From the NCBI GenBank assembly GCA_025765595.1, contig JAIVFH010000244.1:1-40203 (forward strand): a DNA stretch of 40,203 nt. Reading direction: 5' to 3'. Numbering within the stretch: the stretch's first letter is position 1; every line of letters begins with the position of its first letter. Origin of the DNA: Obelidium mucronatum. Taxonomy: Eukaryota > Chytridiomycota > Chytridiomycetes > Chytridiales > Chytriomycetaceae. Below, in pieces: positions 1 through 7,984 of the stretch. The translations under genes and the position numbers were made by a program. Below the pieces are notes generated by a model, which was given only the letters and a program-made list of their open reading frames with translations, did not search any database and was not told where the DNA came from.

Positions 1-75
1 AGATCGCAGCACAGGTCTGACGGCGGGGAATCTAATTTTATTTGGATTAATGCTTACTTTTCCTTGGACTCATGT

Positions 76-147
76 GGTTGTATAGTGTAGCGGTTAGCAC
101 CCGGGTTTCTGATACCCGTAACCCTGGTTCGAATCCGGGTACGACCT
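76..147 (+). tRNA. tRNA-Gln (anticodon CUG)
   Basis: A full cloverleaf can be folded by hand. The 7-bp acceptor stem pairs GGTTGTA with TACGACC, the anticodon stem CGGGT/ACCCG encloses loop TTCTGAT with anticodon CTG, and the T-arm is CCTGG-TTCGAAT-CCGGG with one G-U type pair. There is no intron. A run of T follows directly, as expected for a Pol III terminator. A copy with two differences lies at 5486-5557. Confidence 0.93.
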
Positions 148-497
148 TTTTTCCGGGAGTCTTTTTGTGAAACTCTTACTTTAAGTCAAAGACTCAATCA
201 TTGAATCATTGATATTTGCTTTCAGTGAAGCTGATTTTGCGGACTCTGACTTGCAAAACACAAAAAACCTTGAGTCTGTCACACACATATCACTTAAATC
301 CGTCATTCATTATAACTACATCATGTTTTAAGTTGTTCTTCTGGTGTAAGAGCATGTCCACCTGTCCTGTTAAAAACAGCATTTTGTTCTTTGGGTTACT
401 ATTCACTTCTATTGATTGATTTAATTCCCTTTGATTTACATAGCATCAGGAATTCTTCTATTAGTTTGCAATCACAGGAATTCTTTTATTAGTTTAT
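148..497. other. Intergenic, AT-rich, short tandem duplication
   Basis: No convincing gene. The stretch holds two near-identical 21-bp units at 447-467 and 475-495 that differ at one base. A related 18-bp motif recurs at 1486-1503. Short open frames here have no protein-like composition. Confidence 0.5.
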
Positions 498-1489
498 TAG
501 ACATGTGCCAGATTTTACCGGCGATCTATAGATCGATAATGAATGATAAAAAGCGGTTTCTTTAATGCGTGTTTTAGAGAGATTTAGCGCAATGCGCTTT
601 GTGGCAAAAACATTGATGTCGGTCAACCAAACAAAAAAAAAAAGGAACAACTGAGGGTCGACCACAGTCCCTTGCCTGCTCCTAATCGACGCTTCAGCAA
701 AGTCAGCCAATTGAGTATATTTATTATTGAGAAATACAAGTAAAGTGTAGAGACATTTTCCAATATTTTCAAGTGGAACAACCATCCTCACTAATAACTT
801 ACGAAAATAAATGGAAAATAAACCGGAAAACTTAAACACAAGCTTTTATTTAATACTTTGCTCATAATAAAAATTTAGTTGGAAATGAAGTGCCCCCAAC
901 TCTCCCAGTACTCCTAACCTCATGCTTGCCAGATGGAAGTTGCAGCTGTATTGCCGGTTCTCAAGAAACTTTTGTGAATGAAAATGCGGCTTGGTTGTTT
1001 CGTCAACATATTGTGGCTTTGCTCAGGTCAATGTCACTTGACCATAGCTGCCTCTGATCCATTTTCATTTGCAGCCACAGATTTTCGACAGCTAAGAAAA
1101 TCAAAGAAGGAAAGTTGAATTTGAATGAAGAGGACGAAGTGGATGAGGATGATGAAATGATGAAGAGGACGAGATGAGGAAGAGGAGGACCAAAGGGGGA
1201 GCTTGGAAACTTACTGAAATCATAGCTAGGGATGCTGGGGACTGTTGTGGTTGTTGATTGACGTGTTTTTTTTTCAATTGAGAGATATCGCTTTGTCACA
1301 ATAATTTATCGTGTGGTCATAGTCAAATAAAGAGAATTATGATAATATCCTATTTATTGCTATAAACCTCTATAAATATCGATGAGATTACCGTGGTTTA
1401 GCGATAAATACGGTAAAACTATATCCAGCGATCATCGATAGTTGAATATCGATGATAATCGCTAAATAAAAAAAAACAGCACATGTCTA
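498..1489. mobile_element. Candidate non-autonomous TIR element
   Basis: The ends are an 11-bp perfect inverted repeat: TAGACATGTGC at 498-508 and its reverse complement at 1479-1489. The left flank reads TTAGTTTAT and the right flank TTAGTTTGC, a possible decayed 9-bp target duplication (7 of 9 identical). Inside each end is loosely similar AT-rich DNA with repeated ATCGAT motifs. The interior has no transposase. An acidic Glu/Asp-rich open stretch near 1110-1175 (plus) is too short to call. Element status is inferred from the ends alone. Confidence 0.3.
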
Positions 1490-1773
1490 TTAGTTTGCAA
1501 TCAAATTCAATATTTACTATTATTATTGAATATTTTTTTCCTGTCTGCATGCCGCTTGCTTTGATGACAGTTGCAGGCTAAATTGGGTGAAAATTTGAAA
1601 TCCTTCACGTCTTAAATCTCCTCTCTCTATTCAACTGTCCATTACCCTCACTGCCAACGCTTATAAGAGATCATCCAACCGTTGAACAATTACGAACCTT
1701 TCCGGACGCCTCTGACGCCGCAGCCACAACACTATTCCAGTGACTGAAAAAAACAGAAAACAAGCCATCTATC

Positions 1774-1917
1774 CATGGCAGACAGCAGCAGTTCAGCAAG
1801 TCTAGACAATGCTCTCCACCGGGGCTTAATTCTCCCAATATATGTCGGCAAAATGATTTTCAACGCAGCAATACTTATGATGATATTCTTGCAAAGGAGA
1901 AATCTGGTCCGCAACTT
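1774..1917 (+). pseudogene. Putative 5' exon of a membrane protein, cut off by a repeat insertion
   Basis: From ATG at 1774 the frame reads a short polar N-terminus (MADSSSSASLDNALHRG) and then one hydrophobic helix (residues about 18-40) ending in Arg-rich LQRRNLVRN. A good splice donor, GTAAGC, lies at the end of the open stretch near 1917. The sequence then runs within about 60 bp into the retroelement starting at 1975, and I found no matching downstream exon past 4045. The short N-terminus plus first helix resembles the start of the two 7TM-like genes at 32877 and 33894, but sequence identity is not obvious. It could also be a chance open frame. Confidence 0.3.
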
Positions 1918-1974
1918 GTAAGCTTCTAATAATTTTCATTTGATCTCTCGTTGTTTATAACACAATTTCATATT

Positions 1975-2265
1975 TGTTAGAATCTGTAGGCGTGCGGAGC
2001 ATGGCCTTAGAGTTCTTAGTAAACACCCCCGTGTTTCAGAGTTCTGAAGGTATAAATAGGAGGAAATGTCCTTCACCGGAAAAGGGACGAACATGTGGAG
2101 AGGTGTGCGCGTGCACGATACTTCACCCTTGTCGCTTCTGCGGAAGTAAGCTCGTGCGCGAGCGACGTCCACCGCCCCTTTCCCTGAGAGTCATAAGCTG
2201 CCTCTTAGCCATACAACATCTAGCGGCTGTGATCGTCCGGTGCTGCGTCACCTACCGATTATGAT
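1975..2265 (+). repeat. Left LTR-like terminal repeat
   Basis: This is a 5' TGTTAG-initiated repeat with a TATA box (TATAAATA, 2051-2058). It matches the reverse complement of 3893-4045 over two blocks (1975-2071 and 2211-2265) with roughly 6% mismatch by eye. The 139-bp segment between the blocks is either an insertion here or a deletion in the right copy. Homology fades after GATTATGATA near 2265. Confidence 0.7.
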
Positions 2266-2986
2266 AAGTTATGAGCCCAAACAGCTCGGCTTATGTTGTT
2301 ATGTGCTTTGCGAATGCGCAGGCTGTTTGGCTTCTCTTTGTTGGCTAGATCAAAGCGTTTGATCGTTTGACGCCTCAAAGTTTCAGGTGTTTCAGATGTA
2401 GTTATCACTGAGACTGGCGACGCCCTGTGGCGCCCTGATTGATCTGTGATCAGAATGAGTCCTTCGATATCGTCACCAAGTTTGGTGGGCGAGCGCCTTG
2501 GGGCGCCGAAGCGGTTGACTTGTTTGTGGTTTGACAGGACATCAATCATCGCTCCCTAGCGTCGAGTTGCGGAATGCTCTGTGGATTTACAATCCTACTG
2601 ATCATGTAACGAAACGCTGCCGGTTTTTCGGTAGGTTTACACCTGCGTGTGGTGTTGCGATGATAGTGGTGTTGCTAAATTTAGAACCACTCGAGAGCAG
2701 ACCCAACGTCGTCGAACTCATAATAGAAAGTTTTCTTCATGTTTTAGTAGTTGTTTATTCAATAAATAGTTATCTCTAAGCTATGTAGTATGCAGAAAAG
2801 AGTATGTTTGGTTGGATCGTTGTGCGCAATGATCACGTCCTCAGATGTGACGGCCTGCACCAAAATGGCTTTCGAAAGCGGATTTCGGGTGTTTAGGAGT
2901 ATCTCTTATGTTTGAGGTGATTCCTAGGCTTCTGTTCATTGTTTGAATTTAACGTCAGACGGCGTTATTGTTCTCCAAAACAAAGG

Positions 2987-3856
2987 ATGTCAAAAGACCA
3001 AGATGCGAAGCCAGAGAATAAGCGCATCCTCTTGAGTGACACTAACTATCCAGTCTGGAAACGTTTGACGTTGACAGAGATAGGTCAGTTGAACGAAAGA
3101 ACTCTGGACGCGAAGTTTGTCCCATTTGTAAACAAGCGCGTTCGCCCAAATCCGCCGGAGGCGTTATTGGAAAAACTCGCGTTGTTACCAGACGAAAGTG
3201 GGAAAACTATAGTGTCTGTTGCCAAAGAAGAGTCGGACGACGATGGCGACGACAATGACGAAGACGCGGAAGCCGTTGAAGGGGATGGAATCCCATCGGC
3301 TCAGACGATTAAAGAGTGGAAAGCAGTCTACCAACAGTTTGAACAGTTGGATAAAATCTGGCAGACCCTAGATCGCCGCGCAAAAGACGATGCAGATGCG
3401 GTTCAGACGACTATGCGAGCCATCAGAAGTGGATTGACTAGGTCAATGCAAATTTCCTATTCCGGGTTTGCCACTCCTGCTGAGTTATGGGCGGAACTTC
3501 AACGTACGAAGGACCCTGCTAATCGCAAAATGGATAGTTCGGTCGTGGACGCGTATAAAGCATTAGCGATACGCGCGAATCAGTCAATTCCTGATTATAT
3601 CAAGGAGATTCGCGATGTCGAAGATAAGTGCACTTCTTTGGGTGAAACTCTCCATTTGGGATTCGACTCACAAAAGAAGGTGCGCTTGCGGTTGGATCAT
3701 CGATTCGCTCAGGCAGTGATGGCCCTCAAAGTCCAGGAATATCTGTCCATCAAGGAGTTGGAGCAGAAAATGGTGGATTTGTGGGACAGTTACGTTGAAG
3801 CAAACGAACGTAACCTGATGGCAGTTTGCCTTGTATGGAGTGTCACACATTCCTAG
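2987..3856 (+). CDS. Gag-like protein of a copia-type element
   Basis: The protein has about 290 residues from the first ATG (MSKDQDAKPENK), with no intron. The N-terminal LSDTNYPVWKR is the usual opening of copia-type Gag (UBN2-like/DUF4219 families). It is followed by an acidic linker (about residues 80-105) and an alpha-helical core with ATPAELWAELQR-type sequence and SIPDYIKEIRDVEDKC, also typical of that Gag core. No CCHC zinc knuckle is present. The last dozen codons, ending SVTHS, run into DNA that may belong to the inverted right repeat, so the C-terminus may be artificial. No pol frame follows, so it could act only with enzymes supplied in trans. Confidence 0.65.
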   Translation: MSKDQDAKPENKRILLSDTNYPVWKRLTLTEIGQLNERTLDAKFVPFVNKRVRPNPPEALLEKLALLPDESGKTIVSVAKEESDDDGDDNDEDAEAVEGDGIPSAQTIKEWKAVYQQFEQLDKIWQTLDRRAKDDADAVQTTMRAIRSGLTRSMQISYSGFATPAELWAELQRTKDPANRKMDSSVVDAYKALAIRANQSIPDYIKEIRDVEDKCTSLGETLHLGFDSQKKVRLRLDHRFAQAVMALKVQEYLSIKELEQKMVDLWDSYVEANERNLMAVCLVWSVTHS

Positions 3857-3892
3857 TCCCCCCTTATTGTTTAATAAAGATAGTTCAGAATA

Positions 3893-4045
3893 TATCATAA
3901 TCGATAGGTGACGCAGCACCGGACAATCGCAGCCGCTAGATGTTGTATGGACATTTCCTCCTATTTATACCTTCAGAACTCTGAAACACGGGGGTGTTTC
4001 CTAAGAACTATAAGGCCATACTCCGCACGCCTACAGATTCTAACA
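3893..4045 (-). repeat. Right LTR-like terminal repeat, inverted
   Basis: The reverse complement begins TGTTAGAATCTG and carries the same TATAAATA box as the left copy. It matches 1975-2265 minus the 139-bp segment. Its orientation is opposite to that of a normal 3' LTR. Confidence 0.7.
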
Positions 4046-4950
4046 GAATGCATGGGTCGTTGGTTGAGCCTGCTGAGTGGTCCAGTGGCATCAGTAAAAA
4101 TTTGCAGCAATGGCAAACTCACGAGGGGATAATCATAATAATAATCCCAAAGAAAGACAAGTGAAAGAGCGTAATAAAAAGAAGTAAAATAAAAGAAATA
4201 ACAGAACTTAACTGAATCCCAAATAAAATGGAAATCTTCCAATCCTTACTTGCATTACCCCACTTGCAAGTGCCTTTTGGTTCCGTCGGGATCGCGACTG
4301 GGGCGCGACCCCTTCCAGATCCATGTCAATCAGATTGAGATCTGCGGTGGCCCTACTCCTCTAAGTCCCTATGCACCTACAACCCTTAAACTAAATCTAA
4401 CTCCTAGTTTGATTGCTTGGCTGCACAATCTATGGGACCTGTTGCCTTTGCCCTGGTCATACCCTATAACAGGCTCTCCAACGGCAACTGGGTGCACACC
4501 TACTACGACTCTTTAAAGCTCCCTAGTCAACTTCCTGGGATCATTCCCATGCGCTACTTTGCCCACTTGAGATGGCTATATTTGCTTGCTACTAAACCCC
4601 AGGCATCTTCCAAAAACACCTTTTGGCACAACTGGTTTCACTAGCGTTCACTCACCAAATCTGATCAACTCACAATAGGATCCCCCTTGGAGGGACGTAG
4701 CCCTCCTTATGAAAAAATTCTGCTCGTGACAGAGGCCATAACTGACACGACCCAAACAGTCATGAGCGTTATCAAGCCATGCTGGTCATTTCAATTCTCA
4801 ACAACTCCAAATCTTTATTTGAACAACGCAACAAGTCCCACAACAGAGAATCACAAATAAATCAATAAAGAGTAATAAATAAAAATTAATAAATAAAAAA
4901 CGCTGTCAAAGTTAGTATTCTAGGCAGGAAAGTCAAAAACCCCTCTCCCG
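4046..4950. other. Intergenic, no recognisable gene
   Basis: Two overlapping plus-strand open frames between 4250 and 4644 have no familiar motif and no splice or start context I would trust. A perfect 6-bp hairpin GGAGGG-ACGTAG-CCCTCC lies at 4689-4706, and an (A/T)-rich tract with repeated AATAAAT follows at 4857-4905. This may be old transposon debris. Confidence 0.4.
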
Positions 4951-5370
4951 TGAAGGTCACAGGTGTTCAACATTTGTTGCCAAAAGTTTCAATCTGGGGG
5001 ATTCCAACACTGCGCAACCATAAAATTCTGCAAGCAAAATACTGGCGGCACTTTGACACTTTCCCAAATTTCAATGTTGATATCGGACAAGTCTATTTTT
5101 GTGTTTTGTGCCAGTTGTGCCACAAGAGGGGGTCCAATCATTGACAATCTCAATTGTTATTTTCCTGTCAGTTGAATGGATTGATTTCTGGCAGCAAGCA
5201 GAACGTGATTCAGAAGTCCCTACAAGAGTTGCCCTGGTCCAAAAGATGCGCTTTTTTTTGCTGGGGTGGTGGTACATGGTCAATTTTGGATTCTCTGGAT
5301 TCCCGTCTTTAAAAATCATAACCGGCAGTTTTTTTTGTCCCCAACAAGAAACAAAACATTGTTGCAAAAA
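4951..5370 (-). pseudogene. Possible decayed coding fragment
   Basis: On the minus strand one frame is open at 5071-5367 and a second, overlapping frame continues to about 4995 with protein-like composition. The two would need a frame change near 5130 to join. A Lys/Pro-rich stretch (KKLPVMIFKDGNPENPK) loosely recalls DDE-type transposase spacing, but I cannot assign a family. It may be non-coding. Confidence 0.2.
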
Positions 5371-5485
5371 ATTTTAAGATCCTCAAGACTGGCAGACGGA
5401 ATAAGGGTATTCAAAAATTTGATTAGGTGGGGGGTTCGGAATCTTGCTTTAGATTAAATGGTACTGCTTGATTCCCCAAGGCCGT

Positions 5486-5557
5486 GGTTGTATAGTGTAG
5501 CGGTCAGCACCCGGGTTTCTGATACCCGTAACCCCGGTTCGAATCCGGGTACGACCT
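5486..5557 (+). tRNA. tRNA-Gln (anticodon CUG), second copy
   Basis: It is identical to the copy at 76-147 except at two positions, D-loop GGTC for GGTT and CCCCGG for CCCTGG. The second change makes its T-stem fully paired. Acceptor GGTTGTA/TACGACC and loop TTCTGAT are unchanged. T-runs that could terminate Pol III appear only about 60-80 bp downstream. Confidence 0.93.
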
Positions 5558-5975
5558 ATGGGGAGCGTGATATTTGGAGGTGGCGAACCGTGGGTTTGTA
5601 CTGATGTGGGTGCGGGTTTTCCAGAATGGGCTTTTTTGGCGGAAAAAGACGTTCCTCCATGAATGTTGATGGATGACATTGGATTTCGGGCGACGCGGAC
5701 GGCGCGCTGGCGCTGGCGGCGGCCGCGCGCCTGGCCGCCGCGACCGTTAGTTTTTTACTTTGGTTTCGTCACACATCTGGCAATAACATCGCAACAAAGA
5801 ATGAAATCCAAGGAGAGTGCTTTTATATTCAGTTAATCAACAATCCAAAAAAAAAGACAGCAAGAAAAACAATGCAAAATAAAATGTAAAAGAAAAAAAA
5901 AATATAGAAGTCTGAAAAAGACCAACTTCAGTTGAAAAGAAGACAAAGGCTGTTGTTGTTGTTTTTTTTTTTTTT
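5558..5975. other. Intergenic with a GC-rich island
   Basis: A stretch of about 65 bp at 5692-5757 is nearly pure G+C (tandem GCG/GGC triplets) in otherwise AT-rich DNA. Both strands stay open through it: Ala-rich in one plus frame and in one minus frame. The composition matches the first exons of UAP1 and Sfi1, so it could be a lost first exon, but there is no start codon and no partner exon. The rest is A/T-rich, with poly-T at 5963-5977 next to the UAP1 stop. Confidence 0.4.
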
Positions 5976-7776
5976 TTACAAGCTGGAGATGTATTTGGGT
6001 CCTTCAATAGTGACTCCGTTGTAAGACTCTAATCCTTCACCATCATATGAAACCAATGGACTCAGTTCAACGTCACCGACGACGCAACCGCCTTGGGCTT
6101 CAATGAATCTCTTGCTTTGCGCCTAAAAGAACGAAAAAACAAATGAGAAACGTTTGGGTAAACAAAGCAAATAAAATGTCTCACCATAATATCAGCGCGA
6201 GACGTTTCAGGGTTATCTTCTTTGGATCCCGGTGCATTCTTCAAAGGACTAAACTCTTCCTGACGAACCGTCTCCAAAACAGCCAACTTTTCACAGTACG
6301 GGAACACATCAAAAATAAACAACTCGAGCTTGATACCATTATTGGAAGTAGGGACAACAAGTTCACCCGTAGTCAAATCAATATGCTTAATCTTCTTTTT
6401 GGCAACGTGGAACTCCATGCTGTTTTCCATTTCATCGATTCGGTTGAGGAACTCGGTTGTGTAAAAGTGGTTTGCAATGTTGGCGGCTCGGTAGACGAGG
6501 TCACCGTTGGCGTCGACTTGTTCGCTGAGTTCTTGTGGGATTTCGCAGTATTCAACGACAGAGAATTTGTTGTCTCGCAGGCAGACGACGCCGACTGGTT
6601 CGTTGGCGGCGCGTTTGGGGACAACCTTGACTCCGCAGCCAGTGTTTTTGGAGACGCAGTAGCCGATAAAGATTGGGTCTGCGACTTTTACGAGGCTTTT
6701 TTTTTGTTGAGAAAATGGGTTAGTTTTATGATTGTATTTGAACAGGAAGCAAGGCGGAAACGTCACCGCCTGCGGGCAGTAGTGTTGAAAAAAAAAAAAA
6801 CACACAAACCAGTTGTCAACACAGTAGGCATGAACATATGGAATACCACGTCTCTCCAAATCAGCCAAAACACCTTGAACCTTCAAAGCCTTGTAGATTC
6901 CACCATTGCCATCAGGGGCAGTAGAAATAAGGCCTTTGCCTTCCAAAAGAATCTTTCCATCCATAGTGAAGGCAGGAAGAACACCCTGTATGATCCATTT
7001 GTTAGGCCTACGGCAAAGAACAAGAAGCAAAAGGGAATACACAGCCGTCGGCGGTAGGCGGTGAGAAAAACACAAACCTGGTTGAAAAACATGACTTGGT
7101 TTGGATCCAAGCCAAAAAAGTTTCTCTCCTTAAAGAAAGCTTCGGTGGCAGCGCGAGTGGGTTCCGAAACCATGACATACCAAGGAATCAGGGCAGTAGC
7201 CGCGAGTTCAGGGTGGGTCTTTTTGGCAATGGTTTGGATCGAAAGAATGCGTTCTCCTTGGAGCTGGAAGAGAGACTTTCCGGACGGCAGACCGATATCG
7301 TAGCAGCCCTTTGGCGCAGAGGAGCCGAGACGGGTGCCTTGGCCGCCGGCTGCATGGAAAAGAGAGATAAGGGAATGAGCACGTTTGTGTCTGACAGCAA
7401 CTGTGTCTGATCAAGACTCACCCAGCAGGATCACGGCAACCTTCCCCTCCGCAATCAGCCTTACGCCGTCGCGGCGCCACAGTTCGGCGTCTTCGGCGCC
7501 GCCCGCGCGATGGGCGGCGCAGAACGAGTCCGCGGGCAGCGGCGCAAACGCCTCGTGGCTGTGCGCCGGCGCGGCCGCGGCCGTCGCAAAAATGCGGCTG
7601 CAGCGCGCGGCGTCGACCGTCGCCAGCTGCGCCACAAACGCCGCCTGCTCGGCGCCGCTGAGCTCGTCGAAGAACGCAAACACGTGGCCCTGCCCGGCCA
7701 AAGCGAACTCGTGCCGCAGCGCGTCGACCTGCGCGCTGTGCTTGCCGGCGGCGTGTGAGTCGGCGGTCGCAAGCAT
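5976..7776 (-). CDS. UAP1: UDP-N-acetylglucosamine pyrophosphorylase
   Basis: This cytosolic enzyme makes UDP-GlcNAc from UTP and GlcNAc-1-P, the precursor for chitin, N-glycans and GPI anchors. Five exons: 7422-7776, 7078-7349, 6810-6985, 6185-6695 and 5976-6122, totalling 1,461 nt or 486 residues, the usual family length. Splicing restores ILLAGGQGTRLGSSAPKG (residues about 116-133), the nucleotide-binding pyrophosphorylase signature. ATALIPWYVMVSEPT and FFNQGVLPAF follow. PDGNGGIY and [20 protein letters not shown] are the uridine- and sugar-binding blocks, and the C-terminus ends GPKYISSL. Exon 1 is markedly GC-rich and Ala-rich, unlike the rest. A TATAAATT box lies 51 bp upstream of the start. 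The start is the first in-frame ATG after that box. Confidence 0.95.
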
Positions 7777-7826
7777 CGTCTGGTTTGGAATGAAGTTTGT
7801 TTTTTGTTGGTGAAGGATGATCGCTC

Positions 7827-7834
7827 AATTTATA
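7827..7834 (-). promoter_or_regulatory. Likely TATA box of UAP1
   Basis: TATAAATT on the minus strand, 51 bp before the UAP1 ATG and inside the 208-bp gap to the Sfi1 stop. Position and sequence fit a core promoter. No other element was identified. Confidence 0.5.
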
Positions 7835-7984
7835 CTCGTGAGGTGTCGAACCCTACTCCAAGAACCCAGTTTTGCGAACCTTAAATTTTAAGAAAAACGT
7901 GCAAAAAGTGTAAAACCCCAAGAACACGTTGTGCAAACAGAGAAGCACCAAGTCCGACTCCGACTCCGACTCTCCAATGTTCTT

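Larger units (their letters stand above)
1975..4045 (+). mobile_element. Copia-like retroelement remnant with inverted LTR-like ends
   Basis: The left end starts TGTTAGAATCTG and the right end is its reverse complement, ending in CTAACA, so the ends carry the TG..CA termini typical of LTRs. The two end repeats are inverted, not direct. The left copy (1975 to about 2265) matches the right copy (3893-4045) except for a 139-bp segment, 2072-2210, present only on the left. Both carry a TATAAATA box. A gag-like gene lies between them. I see no protease, integrase or reverse transcriptase, and no clear target duplication (flanks ATATT and GAATG). The element looks non-autonomous and rearranged. Confidence 0.7.

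Noticed and set aside
489..839. Minus-strand open frame of 116 codons
   Set aside because: No recognisable domain, no splice partner, and it overlaps the end of the candidate TIR element.
1003..1299. Minus-strand Ser/Pro-rich open frame of 98 codons
   Set aside because: No homology-like motifs. It is a by-product of GA-rich sequence on the other strand.
1330..1470. Repeated ATCGAT and AT-rich palindromes, considered as an origin or CRISPR-like array
   Set aside because: Spacing is irregular, there are no unique spacers of constant length, and it fits better as the inner end of the candidate TIR element.
6720..6790. GC-rich inverted motifs in UAP1 introns 2 and 3, possible further double-hairpin elements
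   Set aside because: The stems contain mismatches or wobble pairs and lack the paired 6-bp/3-nt design seen at 13705-13738.
6143..7057. Plus-strand open frame of 304 codons
   Set aside because: It is antisense to UAP1 exons 3 and 4 and crosses its introns. The minus strand has clear conserved motifs.
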